64,000 nucleotides of DNA, from positions 7,524 to 71,523 of the forward strand of contig NZ_CAMPHV010000024.1 in assembly GCF_946886105.1 (NCBI RefSeq), written 5' to 3'. This DNA is from an uncultured Pseudomonas sp. GTDB lineage: Bacteria; Pseudomonadota; Gammaproteobacteria; Pseudomonadales; Pseudomonadaceae. Made by a program: the position numbers and the translations under genes. This document shows, one piece after another, positions 28,106 to 36,277 of this stretch. The notes under the pieces are model-generated. The model was not told the origin of the DNA, ran no database searches, and saw nothing but the letters and a program-made list of their open reading frames with translations. How positions within the stretch are numbered: position 1 is the first letter of the stretch; every line of letters starts with the position of its first letter.

Positions 28106-28893
28106 CAAGCCGGATCGCCCTGCGCCTGCTGGCGATACTGGGTAGGGGTCAAGCCCTGGCGCTCACGAAACGCCGTGGTGAAATTGCAGGCACTGTTGAA
28201 ACCGACCAGCTCGGCGATGTCCTGCACGCTCAGCCGGCTATCCGCCAGCAACTCCCGGCCCTTGCGCAAACGCGCCTCGCGGGCGTAGGCGAATACCGTC
28301 GTCCCCAGATGCTCGCGAAAGATGCCCGACAAGCGCTTGTCATGGGTACCGACCTTGCGCGCGATCTCCGCCAGGGACGGCAGCTCGCCAAGGTTCTGCG
28401 CAATGAAACGCATCGCCGCGCGCAGCATGACCTGATCGGGATCCTGCATGGACGGCGCCGGCTCGACCGGGTCCGAAGCGCCCCCCTGGTCACGCCAGGC
28501 CAGTTGCAAGTGGATACGGATCCGCGCGAGGACTTCTTCGGCGGCGTAGGGTTTGAGCACGTAGTCCACCCCCCCCAGGCTCAAGCCCTCGATGCGCTCT
28601 TCGACAGAGCCGGCGGAGGACAGGAAGATCACCGGCGTGCGTTGCGTCGCCGGCGCTTCGCGTAGCAGGCGGCAGAGGGTGAAGCCGTCCATACCGGGCA
28701 TGCGCACATCCAGCACGATCAGATCCGGGCGCAGCGCCAAGGCACGTTGGTAGCCCTGGCGCGGATCGCTGGCGATGGACAGCCGCCAGGGTTGCGCGCG
28801 GAGCATGAGCAACAGCGAGCGGACGTCCTCGGGGGAGTCATCGATAACCAGAATGTGCGGCACACGATCGGCCGCCCTGCCCTCATCCAACAT
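28105..28893 (-). CDS. Response regulator with AraC-type DNA-binding domain
   Basis: A 262-residue cytoplasmic regulator, start ATG 28893 behind GGAGG. A longer frame to 29022 lacks a ribosome site. Residues about 10-130 are a receiver domain (HILVIDDSPED, phospho-acceptor in LIVLDVRMPG near 61, conserved Lys in VLKPYAAEE). Residues about 165-255 are an AraC/XylS double helix-turn-helix (LAEIARKVGTHDKRLSGIF, DIAELVGFNSACNFTTAFRE). It is first of a three-gene operon, translationally coupled to the 7TMR-DISM kinase, so the kinase is its likely phosphodonor. AraC-type domains bind two direct half-sites about 21 bp apart, which makes the CCCTACC repeats before the receptor genes at 1.4 and 4.2 kb interesting candidate targets (inference). 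Confidence 0.92.
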   Translation of the reverse strand: MLDEGRAADRVPHILVIDDSPEDVRSLLLMLRAQPWRLSIASDPRQGYQRALALRPDLIVLDVRMPGMDGFTLCRLLREAPATQRTPVIFLSSAGSVEERIEGLSLGGVDYVLKPYAAEEVLARIRIHLQLAWRDQGGASDPVEPAPSMQDPDQVMLRAAMRFIAQNLGELPSLAEIARKVGTHDKRLSGIFREHLGTTVFAYAREARLRKGRELLADSRLSVQDIAELVGFNSACNFTTAFRERQGLTPTQYRQQAQGDPA

Positions 28894-29186
28894 TCCCGTA
28901 CCGCCTCCATTTGCTGATGCTACCGCCGACCATACCGAGATATCGCGCACGCATCCGGCCGAGCAAAGCCTCGATCCGCTGGAGCAAAAGTCCCAAACGA
29001 AACGGGGCGTAAGATAGCGCAAAGTTTACAACGGCAAAAACTTATCTCCGTCGTCAGGAAAGGTCGTATAGGTTTTCCATCGCATGCGTAACCACGACTC
29101 CGCATTCCCGCATGGCCTCTCGCTAAAACCGCTACCTCCATCAATCGAAATTTGTAGCCGCCAACCCTGCCACCGACTAAGAAACG

Positions 29187-29215
29187 CCCTACAAGACATG
29201 CGCCACTCCCCTACC
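29187..29215 (+). promoter_or_regulatory. Possible weaker CCCTAC direct repeat upstream of regulator operon
   Basis: GCCCTACA around 29187-29193 and CCCCTACC at 29208-29215 are 22 bp apart, close to the 21-bp repeats before the two tandem receptors. A GGCCGATGG downstream (29230-29238) also resembles the CCGATGG that follows those sites. It lies ~300 bp upstream of the regulator start, in reverse orientation. This could be chance in GC-rich DNA. Confidence 0.2.
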
Positions 29216-29292
29216 GACAAACCAGTCCAGGCCGATGGCCGCCGACGTCGATAAACGCCACAGTCACGCCTCAGGGCCAAGCGACCCCTAGC

Positions 29293-29574
29293 TAACAGGC
29301 CGTTGAAAAACGTAGGCGACGACTGCATGGATGCAGGAGGTAGAGCGAAGCAGGAAGCCCGAGCCGAGGCAGCCAGTGCAAGGCAAAAACAGGCGAGGAC
29401 GCGGACTGGGCTCGCACGCGAGTTTACGAGCTGTAAATCAGCATTACTCGCTTCGCTCGCCCTACGGGCCGCGCTGAAGCGCGTTAGCCGCAAGCGGCTT
29501 CCGACCGGGCTGGCGCTCCAGCCTGTTTTTAACGCAGCAATGGCAACGCAGGTAGTTTTTCAACGGCCTGTTAA
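29293..29574. mobile_element. 282-bp MITE-like element with perfect 19-bp terminal inverted repeats
   Basis: The left end TAACAGGCCGTTGAAAAAC (29293-29311) is an exact inverted copy of the right end at 29556-29574. The interior encodes no protein I can support and has several internal palindromic stretches. Related single ends occur at 11175 and 60133, so the family is repeated in this genome. I see no clear target-site duplication. It is probably a non-autonomous derivative of an insertion sequence that uses the same ends; no transposase lies in the window. Confidence 0.7.
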
Positions 29575-29700
29575 AGGAGGAATCACTTGGCAAGCGTGCA
29601 GACCGATAGCCAGTGCTGACCCAATGCTATTCACAACGACAAAAAACCATACCCGTTGCATCCACCGCCACACAGCACTCCATCGGACAGGGCAGTAACG

Positions 29701-30633
29701 ATGACCCAGACTAATTTGTTGAGCGATTTGTACTGGTTCATCTGCGTGGTCGAAGCCGGCAGCTTTTCCTCGGCGGCGGACAAGATCGGAACGGCCAAAT
29801 CCAGTCTCAGCCGACGGATCATGCAATTGGAACAACGGCTGGGCGTGCAACTGCTCAACCGAACCAGCCGTCAGTTCACCCTGACCACGATCGGCGAACA
29901 GATCTACGGGCACGCGTTGAACATGATGGCCGCGGCGGAAGCTGCAACCCACAGCGCACAGGAGGCGCTTGGCAGGCCGAGCGGAATAATTCGCATGGCG
30001 GCGCCTGGAATTCTCTTCGATTGGTTACTGGAGCAGCAGTCCGTTTTTCGTCAGACCTACCCACGGGTGACTTACGCACTGGTGCAGGCGGATGCGCAGC
30101 TCGACCTGCGCACGCAGCGCCTGGATCTCTCGCTGAGCCTGGGCAGCGCACCGCTGGACAGCAGCGAAATAGTCGCGCGGCCTCTGGCGCAGCTGCGCAA
30201 TGTAATCGTTGGCACGGCCGCTCTGCTGGCGCGACTGGGCAACCCGAAAAGCATCGCGCAACTTGACGACGACGCGTTATTGACCAGCGGATGTCCGACA
30301 CCACAGGCCTGGCAAATGGACGGCTGGCAGCGGGATCTACAGAACCCGGCATTCTGTGCCGACAGCCTGATGGCGGTACGCGAAGCGGCGAAATCGGGGA
30401 TAGGCCTGGCATGCCTGCCGCTGCATGCCTGCCGTAACGAACTGGCCAGCGGCGCCCTTACCCTGGCCTGCCCGGAAGACGCACCGGCCCCCACCACCCT
30501 GTATGCGCTCACGGCCTCCCATCGCAATATCACTCAAAGCGCCCGCTACTTTCTGCTGGCGCTTCGATCCAGCCTGGAAAGCGCCGCGCCCTATGCAATG
30601 GAACTGCTGAATACGCCGAGCTGGAGCGAGTGA
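29701..30633 (+). CDS. LysR-family transcriptional regulator (orphan)
   Basis: A 310-residue LysR-type regulator, start ATG 29701; an in-frame ATG at 29656 would add 15 residues unlike a LysR N-terminus. The N-terminal winged helix-turn-helix (LYWFICVVEAGSFSSAADKI, SSLSRRIMQLEQRLGVQLLN) is followed by the LysR substrate-binding fold. Sequence features (GTAKSSLSRR, LLNRTSRQFTLT) resemble the AaeR/CrgA-type subgroup that often controls adjacent oxidoreductases or efflux genes. Here no divergent partner exists: upstream is the MITE and the minus-strand regulator, and downstream the convergent gcdG. The target is therefore unknown, and the element may have separated it from a former partner (inference). 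Confidence 0.9.
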   Translation: MTQTNLLSDLYWFICVVEAGSFSSAADKIGTAKSSLSRRIMQLEQRLGVQLLNRTSRQFTLTTIGEQIYGHALNMMAAAEAATHSAQEALGRPSGIIRMAAPGILFDWLLEQQSVFRQTYPRVTYALVQADAQLDLRTQRLDLSLSLGSAPLDSSEIVARPLAQLRNVIVGTAALLARLGNPKSIAQLDDDALLTSGCPTPQAWQMDGWQRDLQNPAFCADSLMAVREAAKSGIGLACLPLHACRNELASGALTLACPEDAPAPTTLYALTASHRNITQSARYFLLALRSSLESAAPYAMELLNTPSWSE

Positions 30634-30668
30634 TCGCTCAGCCGCCGGCGCACCGCAAATCCCTCCTT

Positions 30669-31892
30669 TTATAGCACCCCCGCCGCGCGCAAGCCGGCGA
30701 TCTGCTCGGCGCTCATGCCCAGCCACTGTTGCAGCACCTGCTCGGTGTGTTCGCCGAGCAAGGGCGGGGCATTGCGGTGCTGGATCGGCGTGGCGGACAG
30801 GCGGATCGGGCTGGCGACTTGCGCCACGCTGCCGGCCAGGGCATGGGGCAGCTCGAAGCGCAAACCACGGGCCTGCACCTGGGGGTCGGCGAACACCTGG
30901 GCCAGGTCGTTGATCGGCCCGCAGGGCACGCCGGCCCGTTCCAGCGCGTCTATCCACTCGGCGGTGGTTTTGAACACCGTGGCCTGGCGGATCAGCGGGA
31001 TCAACTCGCCACGGTGCGCGACCCGCGCCTTATTGCTGGAAAAACGCGGATCGTCGGCCAAAGCCGTAAGGCCGGCGACCTCGCAAAACTTGCGGAACTG
31101 GCTGTCGTTGCCGACGGTGAGAATGAAGTCGCCGTCGGCCGTGGGGAAGTCCTGATAGGGCACGATATTCGGGTGGGCGTTGCCCAGGCGTTTGGGCGCG
31201 GTACCCGTGGTCAGGTAGTTCATCGCCTGGTTGGCCAGGCAGGCGACCTGCACGTCGAGCAGCGCCATGTCGATATGCTGACCGGCGCCAGTCTGCTCGC
31301 GGCTGGCCAGGGCGGCGAGGATAGCCGCGGTGGAATACAGGCCGGTGAGGATATCGGTCAGCGCCACACCGACCTTGACCGGCCCGGCGCCTTCTTCGTC
31401 TGCGGCGCGCCCAGTCAGGCTCATCAGCCCGCCGAGGCCCTGGATCATGAAGTCGTAGCCGGCGCGCTTGGCATAGGGGCCGTTCTGACCGAAGCCGGTG
31501 ATCGAGCAGTAGATCAGCTTCGGGTTGAGCTCTTTCAGCGCGGTGTAATCGAGGCCATAGGCGGCCAGACCGCCGACCTTGAAATTCTCGATCAGGATAT
31601 CGGCCTTGGCCGCCAGTTCGCGGACGATGCGCTGGCCTTCGGCCTGGGTGAAATCCACGGTGAGCGATTGTTTGTTGCGGTTGGCGGACAGGTAATAGGC
31701 CGCCTCGCCGGTGCTTTCGCCGGCGGCGTTGGACGCGAACGGCGGGCCCCAGTGACGGGTGTCGTCGCCGACGCCGGGGCGCTCGATCTTGATCACCTCG
31801 GCGCCGAGGTCGGCGAGGATCTGCCCGGCCCAAGGCCCGGCGAGCACGCGGGAAAGATCGAGAACACGCAGATGGGACAGGGCGCCGGGCAT
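30669..31892 (-). CDS. gcdG: CaiB/BaiF-family CoA transferase, probable glutarate CoA-transferase
   Basis: A 407-residue type III CoA-transferase. ATG 31892 has GGAG five bases upstream; the longer frame lies in the preceding repeat. The N-terminal fold is typical (MPGALSHLRVLDLSRVLAGPWAGQILADLGAEVIKIERPG). The catalytic aspartate is probably D180 in ALTDILTGLYS, and GFGQNGPYAKRAGYDFMIQG is conserved in the family. It lies downstream of glutaryl-CoA dehydrogenase with a divergent LysR gene, the gcdR/gcdH/gcdG arrangement of pseudomonads. There the enzyme activates glutarate, probably with succinyl-CoA as donor, for degradation of lysine-derived glutarate. A 68-base palindromic repeat sits between the two genes. 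Confidence 0.88.
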   Translation of the reverse strand: MPGALSHLRVLDLSRVLAGPWAGQILADLGAEVIKIERPGVGDDTRHWGPPFASNAAGESTGEAAYYLSANRNKQSLTVDFTQAEGQRIVRELAAKADILIENFKVGGLAAYGLDYTALKELNPKLIYCSITGFGQNGPYAKRAGYDFMIQGLGGLMSLTGRAADEEGAGPVKVGVALTDILTGLYSTAAILAALASREQTGAGQHIDMALLDVQVACLANQAMNYLTTGTAPKRLGNAHPNIVPYQDFPTADGDFILTVGNDSQFRKFCEVAGLTALADDPRFSSNKARVAHRGELIPLIRQATVFKTTAEWIDALERAGVPCGPINDLAQVFADPQVQARGLRFELPHALAGSVAQVASPIRLSATPIQHRNAPPLLGEHTEQVLQQWLGMSAEQIAGLRAAGVL

Positions 31893-31901
31893 GGAAACTC
31901 C

Positions 31902-31969
31902 GTAGGGTGCGCCATGCGCACCTATAGCAAACAGGACCTGATAAGCATGGTGCGCAGGGCGCACCCTAC
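31902..31969. repeat. REP-like palindrome between gcdH and gcdG
   Basis: GTAGGGTGCGC at the left end is mirrored by GCGCACCCTAC at the right, with GCCATGCGCACC / GGTGCGCAGGGC nearby. It fills the intercistronic gap and would form a stem-loop in the gcdH-gcdG transcript, possibly affecting processing or relative expression. Confidence 0.7.
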
Positions 31970-31971
31970 CT

Positions 31972-33153
31972 TTAGAAAAACGCCTGGATCCCGGTCTGTG
32001 CGCGGCCGAGGATCAGCGCATGCACGTCGTGGGTGCCTTCGTAGGTGTTGACCACTTCCAGGTTGACCAGGTGGCGGGCCACGCCGAACTCGTCGCTGAT
32101 GCCGTTGCCGCCGAGCATGTCGCGGGCCAGGCGGGCGATCTCCAGGGATTTGCCGCAGCTGTTGCGCTTCATGATCGAGGTGATTTCCACCGCCGCGCTG
32201 CCTTCGTCCTTCATCCGGCCGAGACGCAGGCAGCCTTGCAGGGCCAGGGTGATTTCGGTCTGCATGTCGGCGAGTTTCTTCTGGATCAGTTGGTTGGCGG
32301 CCAGCGGGCGGCCGAACTGCTTGCGGTCCAGGGTGTATTGGCGCGCCGTGTGCCAGCAGAATTCGGCGGCGCCCAGGGCGCCCCAGCTGATGCCGTAACG
32401 CGCGGAGTTGAGGCAGGTGAACGGACCTTTCAGACCGCGCACATCGGGGAAGGCGTTCTCTTCCGGGCAGAACACGTTGTCCATGACGATCTCGCCGGTG
32501 ATCGAAGCGCGCAGGCCGACCTTGCCGTGGATCGCCGGGGCGCTCAGGCCCTGCCAGCCTTTTTCCAGAACGAAACCGCGGATCTCGCCGGCATCGTCCT
32601 TGGCCCAGACCACGAACACATCGGCGATCGGCGAGTTGGTGATCCACATCTTGGCGCCGCTCAGGCGGTAGCCGCCGTCGACCTTCTTCGCCCGGGTGAC
32701 CATGCCGCCGGGGTCGGAACCGTGGTCGGGTTCGGTCAAGCCGAAGCAGCCGATATATTCGCCTGACGCCAATTTCGGCAGGTATTTCTGCTTGGTCGCT
32801 TCGCTACCGAACTCGAAGATCGGCACCATCACCAGGGATGACTGCACGCTCATCATCGAGCGGTAGCCGGAGTCGATACGCTCCACTTCGCGGGCGATCA
32901 GGCCGTAACACACGGAGTTCAAACCGCTGCCGCCGTAAATTTCGGGGATGGTCGCGCCGAGCAGGCCGGTTTCGCCCATCTCGCGGAAGATCGCCGGGTC
33001 GGTCTGTTCATGGCGGAAGGCTTCCAACACCCGCGGCGCCAGTTTGTCGGCGGCGAATTGCTGGGCACTGTCGCGCACCATGCGCTCTTCTTCAGTCAGT
33101 TGCTGATCGAGCAGCAGGGGGTCGATCCAGTTGAAACTTGCCTTGCCGGCCAT
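31972..33153 (-). CDS. gcdH: Glutaryl-CoA dehydrogenase
   Basis: A 393-residue acyl-CoA dehydrogenase that oxidises and decarboxylates glutaryl-CoA to crotonyl-CoA in lysine/glutarate catabolism, passing electrons to ETF. It begins [31 protein letters not shown], typical of GcdH. FAD/substrate motifs include [16 protein letters not shown] and [17 protein letters not shown]. The catalytic base is Glu ~372 in [17 protein letters not shown], the sequence that separates glutaryl-CoA from other acyl-CoA dehydrogenases. It is divergent from gcdR and precedes gcdG. A palindromic repeat begins 17 bases upstream of its start codon and would lie in the mRNA leader. Confidence 0.96.
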   Translation of the reverse strand: MAGKASFNWIDPLLLDQQLTEEERMVRDSAQQFAADKLAPRVLEAFRHEQTDPAIFREMGETGLLGATIPEIYGGSGLNSVCYGLIAREVERIDSGYRSMMSVQSSLVMVPIFEFGSEATKQKYLPKLASGEYIGCFGLTEPDHGSDPGGMVTRAKKVDGGYRLSGAKMWITNSPIADVFVVWAKDDAGEIRGFVLEKGWQGLSAPAIHGKVGLRASITGEIVMDNVFCPEENAFPDVRGLKGPFTCLNSARYGISWGALGAAEFCWHTARQYTLDRKQFGRPLAANQLIQKKLADMQTEITLALQGCLRLGRMKDEGSAAVEITSIMKRNSCGKSLEIARLARDMLGGNGISDEFGVARHLVNLEVVNTYEGTHDVHALILGRAQTGIQAFF

Positions 33154-33170
33154 AAACGGAATCCTCGGAG

Positions 33171-33254
33171 GTAGGTTGGGCTGAGCGCAGCGAAGCCCAA
33201 CATATGTATGCAGTCAACCTGATGTTGGGCTTCGTCTAACTCAGTCCAACCTAC
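33171..33254. repeat. REP-like palindrome in gcdH leader
   Basis: GTAGGTTGGGCTGAG… at the left end pairs with …CTCAGTCCAACCTAC at the right, with inner arms GCGAAGCCCAACA and TGTTGGGCTTCG. It is the same family as the element at 38498-38676 (shared GTAGGTTGGG ends). Confidence 0.7.
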
Positions 33255-33284
33255 GCCCGGCCGGACAGCCGCGCAAACGATGAT

Positions 33285-33304
33285 TTCGCACTCAAGTGTG
33301 CGAA
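33285..33304. promoter_or_regulatory. Candidate GcdR operator
   Basis: TTCGCACTCAAGTGTGCGAA is a 20-base palindrome with perfect 7-base arms. It stands between the divergent gcdH and gcdR genes, 131 bases before gcdH and 172 before gcdR, and fits a LysR-type site. Assignment to GcdR is by position only. Confidence 0.5.
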
Positions 33305-33476
33305 TTACTCACTCCGAAACAATCCTGTGCTCGCCGCGCCGGCCAAGCCGAGGCTAAACACCCGCTAACCTTGCGCCAAAATAATCGCCAGTAGACCCTG
33401 CGATTGAGCTTGTGCGCAGCCGCCAGGCGCTATAGCGTTACCGGAGCCTTCGCCATTCGAATGAGCAAAACGCACA

Positions 33477-34379
33477 ATGCGCCGAAAAATCCCCAGCACC
33501 GCGGCCTTGATCGCCTTCGAGTCGGCGGCGCGCCATCAGAGTTTCACCAAGGCCGCCGAAGAGCTGGCGCTGACCCAGAGCGCGATCTGCCGACAGATCG
33601 CCAGCCTCGAGGAGTTTCTCAATGTCGAGCTGTTTCGCCGCTCGCGGCGCGGGGTCAAGCTCACCGATGCCGGGCTGTCCTATGCGCGACGGGTCGCCAG
33701 CCAGCTGGATGCGGTGGAGCGCGACACCCTGGCGGTGATGGGCCAGCAAGGCGCGATGACCATCGAATTGGCGGTGGTGCCGACCTTCGGCACCCAATGG
33801 CTGCTGCCGCGCCTGAAGGATTTCCAGTACAGGCATCCGCAGATCACCGTCAACCTGACCAACCGCACCCGACCGTTTCTGTTCGCCGACACCGCCTTCG
33901 ATGCCGCGGTGTATTTCGGCGACGGCGACTGGTCGGGCACCAGCTCGCACCTGTTGATGCGCGAGAACCCCATGCCGGTCTGTAGCCCTGCGCTGCTCGC
34001 CGGGCAAGCGCAACTCAGCGCCGAACGGCTCGCCGAGCTGCCGTTGTTGCAACAGACCACCCGCCCCTATGCCTGGCGTCAATGGTTCGGCGCCCAGGGA
34101 ATGACGGTCGCACGGGATATGAGCGGGCCGCGCTATGAACTGTTTTCCATGCTCGCCCAGGCCGCCATGCACGAGATGGGCGTGGCGCTGATTCCACCGT
34201 TTCTGATCCAGCGCGAACTCGACGAGCAGCGCCTGGTAATCGCCGCGCCCCACAGCTATCAGAGCGACAAGGCCTACTTTCTGATCATCCCCGAGCGTAA
34301 AGCGGAGTCCGCCGCACTGCTCGCCTTGCGCGATTGGCTGGTGCAGGCGGCCCGGGCCTACGCCCAGGAACATGGATAG
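33477..34379 (+). CDS. gcdR: LysR-family regulator of glutarate utilisation
   Basis: A 300-residue LysR-type regulator, ATG 33477. The N-terminal helix-turn-helix is ALIAFESAARHQSFTKAAEE and LALTQSAICRQIASLEEFL; the effector domain begins IELAVVPTFGTQWLLPRLKDF, as in the GcvA-like subgroup. It is divergent from gcdH, and in P. putida and P. aeruginosa the gene in this place activates gcdHG in response to glutarate. The palindrome at 33285 is a likely binding site. The gene after it (pntAA) is over 400 bases away and unrelated. Confidence 0.9.
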   Translation: MRRKIPSTAALIAFESAARHQSFTKAAEELALTQSAICRQIASLEEFLNVELFRRSRRGVKLTDAGLSYARRVASQLDAVERDTLAVMGQQGAMTIELAVVPTFGTQWLLPRLKDFQYRHPQITVNLTNRTRPFLFADTAFDAAVYFGDGDWSGTSSHLLMRENPMPVCSPALLAGQAQLSAERLAELPLLQQTTRPYAWRQWFGAQGMTVARDMSGPRYELFSMLAQAAMHEMGVALIPPFLIQRELDEQRLVIAAPHSYQSDKAYFLIIPERKAESAALLALRDWLVQAARAYAQEHG

Positions 34380-34819
34380 ACATAAGTTACCTGGCGCCTA
34401 AGACTACCTGACCTCGTAGTCAGCTATTAATAACGCTACACTTGCGCGCCCGATCGAGCCCCCAGTGCCGCGGCTCCTGGCCAAGATGTGTCGTACCTGG
34501 AACAGCAGGCATCACCCTAATGAACCATTATTCATAGCAAGGATCAGATTTGCCGGGATTGCACCTGTGTATTTACCCTCGCAGCCAGCCCCTGTAAGCC
34601 TTGCCTTGAGAAAACGGGATATAAAAGGTCAGCAAATGACCTGTAGTTCCAAGCAGGTTTTACTCCATAACGCCTTGATGGTCTCAGGTATCACCTGCAA
34701 AATGCCGCGCCCCGCCGTTACCCGAGCTTTAGTTCCGGCGGGTTTGTGCTGATCCCCCTTCGCCGACACGCCAACGTAGCGTGACGGTTCATTAAAAAAG
34801 ATCACGCAGGAGAATAGAC
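34380..34819. other. 440-base leader/promoter region of the pnt operon
   Basis: No convincing gene. It holds the palindrome AGGTCA-N5-TGACCT at 34626-34642 just after an AT-rich GGGATATAAAAG, a plausible operator/promoter. A GTAGTCAGCTATTAATAACG stretch near 34418-34437 is another AT-rich promoter candidate. The start of pntAA is preceded by AGGAGA. Confidence 0.3.
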
Positions 34820-35944
34820 GTGCACATCGGTGTTCCTCTCGAAACCCATGTCGGCGAGACGCGCGTTGCCGCGACCCCCGAGACCATCAAGAAGTTGATC
34901 GGCCAAGGCCATCAGGTCACCGTTCAAAGCGGTGCCGGCGTCAGCGCCAGCATCCCGGACAGTGCCTATGAAGCAGTGGGCGCGAGCATCGGCAGCGATG
35001 CCGCGGCCCTCGGTGCCGACCTGGTATTAAAGGTCGTGGCGCCAAGCGATGCCGAGTTGAGCCATATGAAGACCGGCGCGGTGCTGGTCGGCATGCTCAA
35101 TCCGTTCAGCAACGAGACCATCGCGCGCATGAACGCCCGTGGCATCACCGCCTTCGCCCTCGAAGCGGCGCCGCGCACCTCCCGCGCGCAGAGCCTGGAC
35201 GTGCTGTCGTCGCAGGCCAACATCGCCGGCTATAAGGCGGTGTTGCTGGCCGCGCATCACTACCCGCGCTTCATGCCGATGCTGATGACCGCCGCTGGTA
35301 CCGTGAAGGCCGCGCGCATCCTGATCCTCGGTGCCGGCGTTGCCGGGCTGCAGGCCATCGCCACGGCCAAACGCCTGGGTGCGGTGATCGAAGCCTCGGA
35401 CGTGCGCCCGGCAGTGAAGGAGCAGATCGAATCGCTCGGCGCCAAGTTCGTCGACGTGCCGTTCGAGACCGATGAAGAGCGCGAATGCGCCGAAGGCGTC
35501 GGCGGTTACGCCCGGCCGATGCCGCAATCCTGGATGGAGCGTCAGGCCAAGGCGGTGCACGAGCGCGCCAAACAGGCCGATATCGTCATCACCACCGCGC
35601 TGATTCCGGGCCGCAAGGCGCCGACGCTGCTGCATGCCGAGACCGTTGCCGAAATGAAGCCCGGTTCGGTGGTCATCGATCTGGCCGCGGCGCAAGGCGG
35701 CAACTGCCCGCTGACCGTCGCCGAGCAGGTGGTAGTCAGCAGCAATGGCGTGACCATCGTCGGCCACAGCAACCTGGCGGCCATGGTGCCGGCAGACGCT
35801 TCGGCACTGTACGCACGCAACCTGCTGGACTTCCTCAAGCTGGTCCTCGACAAGGACGGCCAGTTCCACCTCAACCTCGAAGACGACATCGTCAAAGCGT
35901 GCCTGATGTGCCGCGATGGCCAAGTCGTACGCAATAACGGCTAA
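34820..35944 (+). CDS. pntAA: NAD(P) transhydrogenase subunit alpha part 1
   Basis: A 374-residue soluble NAD(H)-binding domain I of proton-translocating transhydrogenase. It begins at GTG 34820, seven bases after AGGAGA. The N-terminus [25 protein letters not shown] is typical. The Rossmann fold has [22 protein letters not shown] with the acidic SDVRP that selects NAD, and a mobile loop region [10 protein letters not shown]. In this split-alpha form domain I is a separate polypeptide from the membrane part, as in Rhodospirillum and pseudomonads. With PntAB and PntB it uses the proton gradient to make NADPH from NADH at the inner membrane. First gene of a three-gene operon. Confidence 0.97.
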   Translation: MHIGVPLETHVGETRVAATPETIKKLIGQGHQVTVQSGAGVSASIPDSAYEAVGASIGSDAAALGADLVLKVVAPSDAELSHMKTGAVLVGMLNPFSNETIARMNARGITAFALEAAPRTSRAQSLDVLSSQANIAGYKAVLLAAHHYPRFMPMLMTAAGTVKAARILILGAGVAGLQAIATAKRLGAVIEASDVRPAVKEQIESLGAKFVDVPFETDEERECAEGVGGYARPMPQSWMERQAKAVHERAKQADIVITTALIPGRKAPTLLHAETVAEMKPGSVVIDLAAAQGGNCPLTVAEQVVVSSNGVTIVGHSNLAAMVPADASALYARNLLDFLKLVLDKDGQFHLNLEDDIVKACLMCRDGQVVRNNG

Positions 35945-35957
35945 GGGGAGAACAACC

Positions 35958-36275
35958 ATGGATATGATTTCCGACGGCATCTACAACCTGATCATCTTCG
36001 TGCTGGCGATCTATGTCGGCTACCACGTGGTCTGGAACGTCACCCCGGCCCTGCACACCCCGCTGATGGCCGTAACCAACGCGATTTCCGCGATCGTCAT
36101 CGTCGGCGCCATGCTCGCCGCCGCCCTGACCGTCACCCCGCTGGGCAAGTTCATGGGCACCGCTGCCGTGGCATTGGCTGCGGTCAACGTGTTCGGTGGC
36201 TTCCTGGTAACCCGGCGCATGCTGGAAATGTTCAAGAAGAAAGCACCAAAAGCCGCTGCAGTGGAGAAGCACTGA
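35958..36275 (+). CDS. pntAB: NAD(P) transhydrogenase subunit alpha part 2
   Basis: A 105-residue integral membrane subunit, start ATG 35958 behind AAGGGGAG; an upstream in-frame ATG at 35916 overlaps pntAA and has no ribosome site. It begins [20 protein letters not shown] and has three hydrophobic helices with [25 protein letters not shown], the conserved domain II sequence. It supplies part of the proton channel. It lies 13 bases after pntAA and two bases before pntB. Confidence 0.96.
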   Translation: MDMISDGIYNLIIFVLAIYVGYHVVWNVTPALHTPLMAVTNAISAIVIVGAMLAAALTVTPLGKFMGTAAVALAAVNVFGGFLVTRRMLEMFKKKAPKAAAVEKH

Positions 36276-36277
36276 CC

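Noticed and set aside
29293..29574. Could the 282-bp element be a small RNA gene or part of a coding sequence?
   Set aside because: Perfect terminal inverted repeats and recurrence of the ends elsewhere fit a MITE better; no promoter or terminator pair was evident.
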